Below, piece after piece: positions 26,586 to 31,651 of a DNA stretch of 32,379 nt. Location of the stretch: positions 1-32,379 of IMG/VR virus record IMGVR_UViG_3300010430_000316; one strand, written 5' to 3'. Origin of the DNA: a virus. Numbering within the stretch: position 1 is the stretch's first letter; each line of letters opens with the position of its first letter. The notes under the pieces were generated by a model. That model ran no database searches and was not told the DNA's origin. It saw only the letters and a list, made by a program, of their open reading frames with translations. The position numbers were made by a program, and so were the translations under genes.

Positions 26586-27285
26586 CGTATGTAACCTCCT
26601 TTACGTTTTCAGCTGCCCACTTCTCTACCTGCTCATAACTCTTGATTAAGAAGTCCAAGTCTGCTTCCCACCCCCTGTCGTTGTCGCCACGATGGAACTC
26701 TGACTCGGATAGATTGTCTACTGCTTGTAATAACATCTCCTCCCCTGCGTCATTTAACCGAACCTTGAGTTTCTTTTTACGAGCATCGCTTAACTTGTAT
26801 TGGTTTGGGTTTTTACCAAACTTTTCAATGAATCGGTTATAGACACGTCGAATAGCATCGCTATTCCGACTAGTACCTTTAGGTACTATAAGATTCTCTT
26901 TGTTATTCTCTATCAGTGAACTTTGTTCACTAGCGGGGTGAACTTTGTTCACTGCTACCTCTATCAGTGAACTTTGTTCACTAGCGGGGTGAACTTTTTT
27001 CACCGCTACCCTTATATATTTTGGTGTTACTCGTACATGACCACGCACATTCTTCTCTATAAGCTCACGCTCAATCATTCGGTTTTTTAGATTTATGAGT
27101 CCACGCCTAGTTATTCCCATATCTTCAGCACAGCTTTCAAGCGATTTACTGCACCACCGTTGATATGAAAGCTTGTGTACCATATCTAAATAAAAGTATT
27201 CATTTATGGATATATTTAACTGCTTTCGCACACCATATAATAGTGTCGCATAAAGCGGTGTTTCGTTTTGCTCCTTTTGCTCCAT
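26572..27285 (-). CDS. Replication initiator / replisome organizer-like protein
   Basis: A 237-residue protein. The N-terminal 100 residues form a winged-helix-like domain (INEYFYLDMVHKLSYQRWCSKSLESCAEDMGITRRGLINLKNRMIERELIEK), the type found in phage replication proteins such as replisome organizers. A central stretch is a 17-residue duplication (KVHPASEQSSLIEVAVN) encoded by the iteron region. The C-terminal third (RRVYNRFIEKFGKNPNQYKLSDARKKKLKVRL, then LDFLIKSYEQVEKW) resembles the helicase-loader-binding or DnaD-like tail of the family. It is the first gene of the long minus-strand unit, with an AGGGGG site before its ATG. The name is inferred from domain type, internal repeats and position. 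Confidence 0.75.
   Translation of the reverse strand: MEQKEQNETPLYATLLYGVRKQLNISINEYFYLDMVHKLSYQRWCSKSLESCAEDMGITRRGLINLKNRMIERELIEKNVRGHVRVTPKYIRVAVKKVHPASEQSSLIEVAVNKVHPASEQSSLIENNKENLIVPKGTSRNSDAIRRVYNRFIEKFGKNPNQYKLSDARKKKLKVRLNDAGEEMLLQAVDNLSESEFHRGDNDRGWEADLDFLIKSYEQVEKWAAENVKEVTYDAGW
26910..27011. repeat. Tandem 51-bp repeat carrying palindromic iterons
   Basis: Two direct copies of a 51-bp unit (26910-26960 and 26961-27011) differ at three bases. Each copy holds two 15-base palindromes GTGAACTTTGTTCAC, at 26916-26930, 26938-26952 and 26967-26981, with a fourth, imperfect copy (one change) at 26989-27003. The spacings are 22, 29 and 22 bases, nearly two or three helical turns, so a dimeric protein could bind all on related faces. 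The array lies inside the replication-like gene and keeps the reading frame (17 codons per unit). It is a strong candidate for the initiator binding site. Confidence 0.85.
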
Positions 27286-27305
27286 TTATACCCCCTATAA
27301 ATGAA

Positions 27306-27336
27306 AACCGCCCGCTGTGTACGCAGGCGGGCAGTT
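27306..27336. promoter_or_regulatory. GC-rich hairpin in the leader of the replication operon
   Basis: A 10-base stem (27306-27315 with 27327-27336, one G-T pair) closes an 11-base loop. On the minus strand the stem is followed by TTTTC, about 20 bases before the replication gene ATG, so it could act as an attenuator or terminator in that leader; the short T run makes an efficient terminator less likely. Confidence 0.5.
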
Positions 27337-27342
27337 CTCATC

Positions 27343-27354
27343 TTACAATTGTAA
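27343..27354. promoter_or_regulatory. 12-bp palindrome TTACAATTGTAA (operator candidate)
   Basis: A perfect 12-base inverted repeat, TTACAATTGTAA, located about 30 bases downstream of the minus-strand promoter and before the leader hairpin. This is a normal place for an operator that blocks transcription of the long minus-strand unit. The binding protein is not identified; the HTH-RHH protein at 28740 is one candidate. Confidence 0.5.
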
Positions 27355-27382
27355 ACTATGGCTATCGTACACTAGCCTTTTC

Positions 27383-27411
27383 ATAATATATTATTTTGTT
27401 GATAAATCCAA
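27383..27411 (-). promoter_or_regulatory. Minus-strand promoter for the replication-to-tail block
   Basis: TTGGAT (plus positions 27406-27411) and TATTAT (27383-27388) are separated by 17 bases on the minus strand. The -10 box matches five of six bases and lies in a perfect 12-base palindrome ATAATATATTAT (27383-27394) that would melt easily. The expected start is near 27376, which leaves a leader of about 90 bases containing the TTACAATTGTAA palindrome and the GC-rich hairpin. Confidence 0.5.
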
Positions 27412-27489
27412 TTAGTCAGGGAATCTCGGTGCGATAAAGACGATCAACGGAAGGGGTGATCTTGCACCTGACTCCCCGACTTATCCACA
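27397..27489. other. Putative replication-origin element: DnaA boxes flanking a folded region
   Basis: A perfect consensus DnaA box TTATCCACA lies at 27481-27489 on the plus strand and a one-mismatch box TTATCAACA at 27397-27405 on the minus strand. Next to the latter is the AT-rich palindrome at 27383-27394. Between the boxes is a folded element: AGTCA (27414-27418) pairs with TGACT (27469-27473), GGTGC (27428-27432) with GCACC (27464-27468) and GATCA (27442-27446) with TGATC (27457-27461). Boxes, AT-rich DNA and the nearby initiator gene with iterons together fit an origin; the folded part could also be a small structured RNA. Confidence 0.5.
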
Positions 27490-27519
27490 TTGTAGCACGG
27501 CTAATATATCTTGCTTATG

Positions 27520-27548
27520 TTGACATTAAACTACTAGCATGATAAACT
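27520..27548 (+). promoter_or_regulatory. Plus-strand early promoter
   Basis: TTGACA at 27520-27525 is a perfect -35 box, followed after a 17-base spacer by TAAACT at 27543-27548 (four of six matches to the -10 consensus). It faces the small gene at 27575 and the ERF and HTH genes after it, and is divergent from the minus-strand promoter at 27383-27411, a layout typical of phage early control regions. Confidence 0.65.
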
Positions 27549-27574
27549 TGTGATGTCATTAACGGAGGGCAGAA

Positions 27575-27709
27575 ATGAAAACAATCAAACAAAATAACAA
27601 AAGATACATCATCTACACCGAGTTTGTATCTAAAACGCCTGTGGCGATTGAGATTTCTCGATTGCATTACTGGCGTTGCAAATTGATGGGAGGCGTTATA
27701 TGGCCATAG
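27575..27709 (+). CDS. 44-residue early protein of unknown function
   Basis: A short frame starting ATG with GGAGG about six bases ahead and about 26 bases after the -10 box of the strong early promoter, so it is the first gene of the plus-strand early unit. The product is MKTIKQNNKRYIIYTEFVSK at the start, then PVAIEISRLHYWRCKLMGGVIWP. It is basic, with no signal or membrane segment. The next gene starts inside its end (ATG at 27700), pointing to coupled translation. No family recognised; tiny first early genes of phages often code for host-takeover or anti-defence proteins, but nothing here shows that. Confidence 0.6.
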   Translation: MKTIKQNNKRYIIYTEFVSKTPVAIEISRLHYWRCKLMGGVIWP

Positions 27710-27993
27710 ACCCATTGTTTAAGGATATTCTCGACAAACAATTTATGCCGGTGCGAGAAATCAAAGTCAAACACATAACGACCAACAATAAACTATTGTT
27801 TAAGGATATTCTCGACAAACAATTTGTGTGGGTGCGAGAAATCAAAGTCAAACACATACCAACCAACAATAAACTAGCCAAGTGTCCTGGATGCAAACAC
27901 TACACTATTTCAGGTCAAAGGCATTGTGATCCCAGAGACTATACACCTGACTATATGTGGGATGATGACTGGCTAATAGAGCAACCATTTTAA
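27700..27993 (+). CDS. 97-residue protein with internal 27-residue duplication and Cys-rich end
   Basis: Starts ATG at 27700 with GGGAGG six bases ahead, overlapping the preceding gene by ten bases. After MAIDP it consists of two 27-residue copies, LFKDILDKQF(M/V)xVREIKVKHI followed by (T/P)TNNKL, then a Cys-rich C-terminus CPGCKHYTISGQRHCD with an acidic tail (DYMWDDDWLIEQPF). The C-x2-C plus later H-C could bind one zinc ion. Function unknown. Position in an early operon next to an ERF protein suggests DNA metabolism or host takeover. Confidence 0.6.
   Translation: MAIDPLFKDILDKQFMPVREIKVKHITTNNKLLFKDILDKQFVWVREIKVKHIPTNNKLAKCPGCKHYTISGQRHCDPRDYTPDYMWDDDWLIEQPF
27715..27876 (+). repeat. 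81-bp tandem coding duplication
   Basis: Two copies, 27715-27795 and 27796-27876, differ at five of 81 bases. All five differences fall in three codons and change the amino acid (Met to Val, Pro to Trp, Thr to Pro); no silent difference is present. The duplication is thus recent, and the changes look clustered. Each copy starts TTGTTTAAG and has an inverted end AAACAA 15 bases later, so a hairpin or protein site is also possible. Confidence 0.85.
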
Positions 27994-28005
27994 GGAGGAA
28001 AGAAA

Positions 28006-28617
28006 ATGGAACATTTAAGAGCAATACAACAACAACTCAAAGCCCCAAAGGACTTGACCAATCAGTTCGGTGGTTATAAATACCGTTCGGCTGAATCAAT
28101 CCTTGAGGCGGTTAAGCCTTTGCTTGATCGTGAAGAAGCAATTGTCACCCTCTCGGATGAAATCATGCAGTCTGCCGATAGGTTTTACGTTAAAGCAACA
28201 GCCACTTTTTTGGCTGGTGATTTCAAATATCCAGTCACCGCATATGCAAGAGAACAGGAAACCAAGAAGGGAATGGATGAATCGCAAATCACCGGTTCGG
28301 CTTCTAGCTACGCCCGCAAGTATGCACTCAACGGGTTGTTCCTGATTGATGACGTGAAAGATGCCGATCATCACGATAATAGCAATGAGAGCAATGAGAG
28401 CAAGGGCATGAGTCGAAAGTCATACAGGCCGCAAAGTGCTATGCAAGATCAACCCGCCACGCCAAAGCAACTAAAATATATCGAAGACCTATATGCCCAA
28501 AATGGAGGCGATCCCGAAATGCTGGCGACACTCTATAAGAGTGAAGGAGTTAATGGTACACCGACAGTTGAGCAGGCCAAATTGTTAATTGCCAAAGGTC
28601 TAAAGGGTCAATTATGA
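28006..28617 (+). CDS. ERF-family single-strand annealing protein
   Basis: A 203-residue recombination protein. ERF proteins anneal complementary single strands in phage recombination and replication. The N-terminal part shows the family pattern: LTNQFGGYKYRSAESILEAVKPLLDREEAIVTLSDEIM, where Y-K-Y/F-R-S-x-x-x-I-L-E-A-x-K-P-L-L is the hallmark, then FYVKATATFLAGD and SQITGSASSYARKYALNGLFLIDD, the conserved G-S-A-x-S-Y-A-R-K-Y-A-L motif. The C-terminal third (PATPKQLKYIEDLYAQNGGDPE) is a separate helical module after an Asn/Ser-rich linker. A strong AAGGAGG site precedes the ATG. No RecE-type or other exonuclease partner is seen nearby. Confidence 0.93.
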   Translation: MEHLRAIQQQLKAPKDLTNQFGGYKYRSAESILEAVKPLLDREEAIVTLSDEIMQSADRFYVKATATFLAGDFKYPVTAYAREQETKKGMDESQITGSASSYARKYALNGLFLIDDVKDADHHDNSNESNESKGMSRKSYRPQSAMQDQPATPKQLKYIEDLYAQNGGDPEMLATLYKSEGVNGTPTVEQAKLLIAKGLKGQL

Positions 28618-28712
28618 GTTCAGTTATAGGTTACATCTCATGCGTTAAATGCGAAAAACCATTGTGGAGCTGTAAGTGTGAAAAGCCAACTAAAGGAGAA
28701 CAACGAGATTAG
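28614..28712 (+). CDS. 32-residue Cys-rich peptide
   Basis: ATG at 28614 overlaps the ERF stop as ATGA, with AAAGGG six bases upstream, so it is probably translated by coupling. The product is MSSVIGYISCVKCEKPLWSC followed by KCEKPTKGEQRD, with cysteines in a C-x2-C-x6-C-x-C arrangement that could hold one zinc ion. Too short for a family call. The end of the gene contains a copy of the AACTAAAGGAGAACAAC sequence repeated farther on. Confidence 0.55.
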   Translation: MSSVIGYISCVKCEKPLWSCKCEKPTKGEQRD

Positions 28713-29293
28713 AATTATCAAAATAACTAGGAGAATAAAATGTTAAGAGGATATAACATAACAATGGAAATATTTAACCGAATAAAGCCAATAATAGATT
28801 CGAGCGATCAATCAAACAGCGAACTGGCAAAAGCATTGGGTTACTCACCCACGACGATCAGCCGAATCCGCAGGGTGAAGAATCACGAAGAATATATGGA
28901 ATATACAAAAGCACATAATAATACAGGTAAACCTAAGCGGGGACGACCGACCGAGATAAAGCGGGATATAACTAAAACCTCTCAGAGCGGACTACGAGAG
29001 GGGCTTACTAGAGCGACCTTTATTATCCGAGAGGATACACTCGACCGACTTAAACAGAGAGCCTATGACGACCGGAAAAAGCTAAAGGACATAGTAACCG
29101 AGGCTCTCGACTACTACCTAGATAAAACTAAAGACAAGGAGACCAATGATACAGCAGTACCACCATTAGAACAGAACAACCACACCGAACTCTTAATACA
29201 GGTGTTACAGCATTGCAAAGATATTTCACTCACGCTAGATATTCAGAACAATATATTGGAACAACTAAAGGAGAACAACTAAAGGAGAACAAC
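28688..29293 (+). repeat. Repeated ribosome-site sequence AACTAAAGGAGAACAAC
   Basis: The same 17-base sequence occurs at 28688-28704, 29263-29279 and 29277-29293; the last two overlap as a 14-base tandem unit. The third copy supplies the Shine-Dalgarno of the gene at 29295, and the second is in frame at the end of the regulator gene. It looks like a small local duplication of a translation signal. Confidence 0.6.
28740..29282 (+). CDS. DNA-binding regulator: HTH, AT-hook-like and ribbon-helix-helix segments
   Basis: A 180-residue protein with three DNA-binding motifs in one chain. Residues about 26-45 form a helix-turn-helix (NSELAKALGYSPTTISRIRR), residues 64-71 an AT-hook-like KPKRGRPT, and residues 91-128 a ribbon-helix-helix segment (ATFIIREDTLDRLKQRAYDD, then RKKLKDIVTEALDYYLDK) of the CopG/Arc/ParG type. 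The last 30 residues are a separate helix that could mediate dimerisation. It may be a repressor, a partition-like protein or a replication regulator; nothing in the sequence decides. An AGGAG site lies seven bases before the ATG. Confidence 0.7.
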   Translation: MLRGYNITMEIFNRIKPIIDSSDQSNSELAKALGYSPTTISRIRRVKNHEEYMEYTKAHNNTGKPKRGRPTEIKRDITKTSQSGLREGLTRATFIIREDTLDRLKQRAYDDRKKLKDIVTEALDYYLDKTKDKETNDTAVPPLEQNNHTELLIQVLQHCKDISLTLDIQNNILEQLKENN

Positions 29294-29294
29294 G

Positions 29295-29516
29295 ATGACA
29301 GGTACATTATCAGGCGGTAAAAAAGCATCACTAGTCAACAAATCGAGACATGGGGAAGATTTTTACAAAAGAATCGGCAAAATCGGTGGCTCTCGCAAAG
29401 TGCCTAAAGGATTTGCAGCTATGAGCAGGGAGAAACGAGTGGAAGCTGGGCGCATTGGTGGCACTAAATCAAGGCGATTAAAGGGTAACAAAAACAAAAA
29501 TGAAAACAACAATTAA
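29295..29516 (+). CDS. KGG-motif (Con-10-like) basic protein
   Basis: A 73-residue very basic protein. KIGGSRKVPKGFAAMSREKR followed by VEAGRIGGTKSRR matches the KGG (Con-10, stress-induced acidophilic repeat) motif of K-G-F-A-x-M-x-x-E-K-x-x-x-x-x-x-x-G-G. Phages often carry such small KGG proteins; they may bind DNA or RNA but the role is not established. The ATG has the AAAGGAG of the repeated sequence seven bases ahead. The end is rich in Lys and Asn (GNKNKNENNN). Confidence 0.7.
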   Translation: MTGTLSGGKKASLVNKSRHGEDFYKRIGKIGGSRKVPKGFAAMSREKRVEAGRIGGTKSRRLKGNKNKNENNN

Positions 29517-29658
29517 CGTACTATCAGGGATTGTCGCATTACTAGCCATTCTGGTAATAATGTTGCTGGCAACGCTGATGATAGCGTGGCTTCTGATTGC
29601 GGTTGACGCTAACCGACAGGCTGAGATAAGAGATAAAACACCGATAGGTAATAATTAA
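29500..29658 (+). CDS. 52-residue single-span membrane protein
   Basis: ATG at 29500 overlaps the previous gene by 17 bases in another frame. The product MKTTINVLSGIVALLAILVI (continuing MLLATLMIAWLLIAV) is one long hydrophobic helix of about 28 residues followed by a charged tail DANRQAEIRDKTPIGNN. No close Shine-Dalgarno is seen, so expression would depend on coupling. It could be an anti-holin or a membrane anchor; both are guesses. It is the only plausible gene in 29517-29667. Confidence 0.5.
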   Translation: MKTTINVLSGIVALLAILVIMLLATLMIAWLLIAVDANRQAEIRDKTPIGNN

Positions 29659-29667
29659 GGAGACTAT

Positions 29668-29736
29668 ATGACACAGATATACACAGAAGATGACGGGACT
29701 TTGGTTTGGATAGAAGATGACGAACAACAAGATTAG
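29668..29736 (+). CDS. 22-residue acidic peptide
   Basis: A very short frame with a perfect AAGGAG five bases before ATG. The product is MTQIYTEDDGTLVWIEDDEQ plus QD, strongly acidic. The good ribosome site argues for real translation, perhaps mainly to bring ribosomes to the overlapping gene at 29717. No function can be read from it. Confidence 0.4.
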   Translation: MTQIYTEDDGTLVWIEDDEQQD

Positions 29737-29839
29737 TTTGGCAAAGTTCAAACTCTACTACGAGTCATTACCTGACGAGGATAAATGGTTAAGGCGTATG
29801 TTAAGATTAAAAAATGGTGTCATATGGAAAAGGCGATAG
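29717..29839 (+). CDS. 40-residue basic peptide before the HNH gene
   Basis: A frame from ATG at 29717, inside the end of the 22-residue peptide, to TAG at 29837-29839, which overlaps the HNH start at 29814. The product, MTNNKISLAKFKLYYESLPD then EDKWLRRMLRLKNGVIWKRR, has a helix with alternating charge and aromatic residues. Tight overlaps on both sides suggest a chain of coupled genes. No family known; it may be a nuclease partner or simply a spacer. Confidence 0.4.
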   Translation: MTNNKISLAKFKLYYESLPDEDKWLRRMLRLKNGVIWKRR

Positions 29840-30233
29840 AGGGCGGGCCACCAAATTACACTCGCAAGTTGTTCGGCAGAGAGGTCATTGCGATAGCTGC
29901 GGAACAAAAGATGGACTCCAATGCGCTCATATCATATCTCGTAAATACAATCGAACTCGAACCGATATGCTAAATGCGGTCTGTTTATGTGCTAAGTGCC
30001 ACTTCCGTTTCACAGACAGGCCGCTTGAGTGGGTAAGGTGGGTCAATAATAAAATAGGAGTAAATGAACATGAAAGACTACAAGAAGAAGCCGACAACTA
30101 CACAAAAACGAAACTACCAAAAATTGATTGGTCGGATCGGGTCAAGTTTCTCAAGAGCTTACTCAAAAAGCTCGAAAGTAGTGAAATTGAGTACGAACAA
30201 GCTCAAGAAATGGAACGTGAATACTGGTCTTGA
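29814..30233 (+). CDS. HNH endonuclease
   Basis: A 139-residue HNH protein. CDSCGTKDGLQCAHIISRKY (C26, C29, H39) followed by TDMLNAVCLCAKCHFRFTD (N54, C59, C62, H63) is a zinc-stabilised HNH (beta-beta-alpha-metal) core: the catalytic His is in CAHI, the Asn in LNAVCL and the last His in KCHF. The final third is a charged helical tail. Such proteins nick or cut DNA, and many phages need one for packaging or recombination. Here it lies in the early region away from terminase, so recombination or host-DNA cutting is equally likely. No strong Shine-Dalgarno. Confidence 0.85.
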   Translation: MVSYGKGDRGRATKLHSQVVRQRGHCDSCGTKDGLQCAHIISRKYNRTRTDMLNAVCLCAKCHFRFTDRPLEWVRWVNNKIGVNEHERLQEEADNYTKTKLPKIDWSDRVKFLKSLLKKLESSEIEYEQAQEMEREYWS

Positions 30234-30378
30234 TTGGCTAATAAACTTGGTTTTCTTCTTAGTCGTGGGCGTGTTGGCGGTATCTGGTACTAAGTGGCTA
30301 GTTGAGAATGGGGAATTACCCCTGTTAACATCTTTGGTCACGTTCCTGATACTAGCCCACCTTATACAGAAAAAATAA
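30070..30378 (+). CDS. Two-helix membrane protein, holin candidate
   Basis: The frame holds two membrane segments near its end: WLINLVFFLVVGVLAVSGTK, then, after WLVENGE, LPLLTSLVTFLILAHLI with a KK tail. Two short helices directly ahead of the CHAP lysin gene fit a holin, which times lysis. The start is uncertain: ATG at 30070 has AGGAG nine bases upstream but lies deep inside the HNH gene in another frame (164 bases of overlap) and gives 102 residues with a very basic N-terminus; GTG at 30217 would give 53 residues and overlap 17 bases only. The C-terminal membrane part is the same in both cases. Confidence 0.5.
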   Translation: MKDYKKKPTTTQKRNYQKLIGRIGSSFSRAYSKSSKVVKLSTNKLKKWNVNTGLDWLINLVFFLVVGVLAVSGTKWLVENGELPLLTSLVTFLILAHLIQKK

Positions 30379-30381
30379 ATC

Positions 30382-30412
30382 TTGACATCAATTAGTTGAA
30401 GCGTGGTAAGGT
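30382..30412 (+). promoter_or_regulatory. Promoter-like block before the CHAP lysin gene
   Basis: TTGACA at 30382-30387 is a perfect -35 box; TAAGGT at 30407-30412 is a weak -10 box after a 19-base spacer. The spacer contains ATTAGTTGA (30391-30399), which recurs in the block before the glutaredoxin gene. The leader of about 55 bases between here and the lysin start at 30472 shows no clear fold that I can recognise. Confidence 0.45.
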
Positions 30413-30471
30413 CAATTTGCTAAACAAAGGACATAGGCTTCCTGTAAGTATTGCGACCATGAGCCACCGTT

Positions 30472-30957
30472 TTGAAAAAAGCACTCTTGCTGACGATAAT
30501 AGCGTTGGCAATCACAACCAGATTTTCAACAGCAACAATCACTGACGTATCGGGTTTTGTTCAACCGCCTGAGAGCCATTCTAAGCCTGTTTTAGTGAAA
30601 CATAGTCTCATAGACGTGTTGGACACAATAAAGCCACCACCGCCCCCACAAACCCCCCCACAGAGCGTTTCCGTAGCATATACCAACGACAATAGTTATT
30701 CCTATGGGTTCTGCACTTGGCATGTAGCCAACAAACGGAGTGTCCCTCAGTTTATGGGTGATGCGGTCAACTGGGGCAATGTTATGCCCCGTTCAGCACC
30801 AGTTGTCGGAGCTGTTTATTGGGAGGCAGGAATTAATCATGTAAGTTATGTTGAATCGGTCAATCCTGATGGCTCAGTAACCGTCTCAGAGGCTAATTAT
30901 CAAGGTTGGAATCAAGTATCATATCGCACCGTATTTGGTGGGGTATTCTTAAACTGA
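30472..30957 (+). CDS. Secreted CHAP-domain endolysin or peptidoglycan hydrolase
   Basis: A 161-residue protein with an N-terminal signal peptide (MKKALLLTIIALAITT), a Pro-rich linker (IKPPPPPQTPPQ) and a C-terminal CHAP domain. The catalytic Cys is in YSYGFCTWHVANKR (C81), the His in AGINHVSYVESV (H123) and the acidic/Asn partner in TVSEANYQG (E140, N142). CHAP enzymes cut amide bonds in peptidoglycan. The start is TTG; in-frame sequence before it ends at a stop, and the site is weak. A signal peptide means export by the host Sec system, which many lysins lack. The membrane protein just before could work with it in lysis. Confidence 0.88.
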   Translation: MKKALLLTIIALAITTRFSTATITDVSGFVQPPESHSKPVLVKHSLIDVLDTIKPPPPPQTPPQSVSVAYTNDNSYSYGFCTWHVANKRSVPQFMGDAVNWGNVMPRSAPVVGAVYWEAGINHVSYVESVNPDGSVTVSEANYQGWNQVSYRTVFGGVFLN

Positions 30958-30971
30958 TGTATATTCCACAC

Positions 30972-31002
30972 TAGACGCTATTAGTTGAGGGTGGGGTAAA
31001 CT
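30972..31002 (+). promoter_or_regulatory. Promoter-like block, second copy, before glutaredoxin
   Basis: TAGACG at 30972-30977 and TAAACT at 30997-31002 stand 19 bases apart, the same spacing as in the block at 30382, and share the ATTAGTTGA core (30980-30988) and a GTGG run. The -10-like box ends five bases before the ATG at 31008, so a message starting here would be leaderless. It could instead be a binding site for a phage regulator. Confidence 0.4.
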
Positions 31003-31007
31003 AAAGT

Positions 31008-31220
31008 ATGACTATATTCACACGCAAAACGTGCGCTCCTTGCCATACGTTGATTGCTTATCTAAAACATAAAAACATAGCTTATACAGAGGTGGACGCT
31101 GACACGCCGGAGTTCCAAGAAGCTATCAAATTAAGTGGTTCGGTTTCAGTCCCCCAGGTTCACAGTGAAAAGGGTATTGTAGTTGGATTAAACTTTGGAA
31201 AATTAGCACAGATAATTTAG
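31008..31220 (+). CDS. Glutaredoxin / NrdH-type thiol redox protein
   Basis: A 70-residue thioredoxin-fold protein. The active site is CAPC (C9, C12) in MTIFTRKTCAPCHTLIAYLK, the cis-Pro lies in VSVPQVH (P49) and the end GLNFGKLAQII is the usual glutathione/flavodoxin-side helix start. NrdH-like proteins give electrons to ribonucleotide reductase, and phages use them to keep dNTP supply; no nrd gene is in this window. The gene follows a promoter-like block with no Shine-Dalgarno and ends before a hairpin and a convergent gene. Confidence 0.85.
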   Translation: MTIFTRKTCAPCHTLIAYLKHKNIAYTEVDADTPEFQEAIKLSGSVSVPQVHSEKGIVVGLNFGKLAQII

Positions 31221-31234
31221 ATTTGATAATTTAA

Positions 31235-31284
31235 AGTCCCTACTTACTCTTTGCTACCCATTTGGGTAACGAGCGTTCGGGACT
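31235..31284. terminator. Hairpin between convergent genes
   Basis: AGTCCC (31235-31240) can pair with GGGACT (31279-31284), enclosing a second hairpin TACCC-ATTT-GGGTA (31255-31268). The position between the glutaredoxin gene and the oppositely facing gene ending at 31283 suits a two-way terminator. There is no run of T on either side, so it could instead be a structured RNA end. Confidence 0.45.
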
Positions 31285-31651
31285 AGGTTTGCCAATGATA
31301 GAGGATAAACTGCCACGCTTCCATCAGCCATTCGCCCTCTTCTGAGAGCATGATGATAGGATCGTGATTCTTTCCCCAGTGTTGGTTGAAAATGTCAACT
31401 TCCTCTCTGGACGGTTTCCTCTCTGAGTGTGTTCCGCAACCGATTTCCTCTGTAGCGACTATTAGCCACTTCAGATTTTCAGGTACGAAAAAGGCGTTAA
31501 CCGTTTCACAGTGGTTGCAAATGACTTCAAGATGCGACACTTGAACAAACTCCTCATCTAAAAAGAAGTAAGTCATGCATTCATCGCTCCCGAAGCTCAT
31601 CTGTTTACCACAGGTTTCACATCTTCGATCTATCATGTCGAGTGGGTTCAC
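31283..31651 (-). CDS. Zinc-finger-like protein of unknown function
   Basis: A 122-residue protein with two Cys pairs: CETCGKQMSFGSDEC near the start and VICNHCETVN near residue 45, a pattern that can hold one zinc ion. The rest is a mixed fold with FFVPENLKWLIVATEEIG and a C-terminal helix (EEGEWLMEAWQFILYHWQT). The annotated start is GTG directly after the stop of the upstream gene; an ATG at 31634-31636 would also work. No family is recognised. It may be a DNA- or protein-binding early factor. Confidence 0.6.
   Translation of the reverse strand: MNPLDMIDRRCETCGKQMSFGSDECMTYFFLDEEFVQVSHLEVICNHCETVNAFFVPENLKWLIVATEEIGCGTHSERKPSREEVDIFNQHWGKNHDPIIMLSEEGEWLMEAWQFILYHWQT

Noticed and set aside
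27715-27876. Direct repeats that could suggest a CRISPR array or a diversity-generating retroelement
   Set aside because: Only two copies, directly adjacent with no spacers, and no Cas genes. No reverse transcriptase is present and the differences are not limited to adenines, so neither system fits.
29785-29973. 62-codon frame overlapping the start of the HNH gene in another frame
   Set aside because: It runs through the HNH zinc and catalytic motifs, ends early and has no separate ribosome site; the HNH frame is clearly coding.
30413-30471. Possible riboswitch in the leader of the CHAP lysin gene
   Set aside because: About 55 bases, no stable long stem and no match to a riboswitch consensus that I know.
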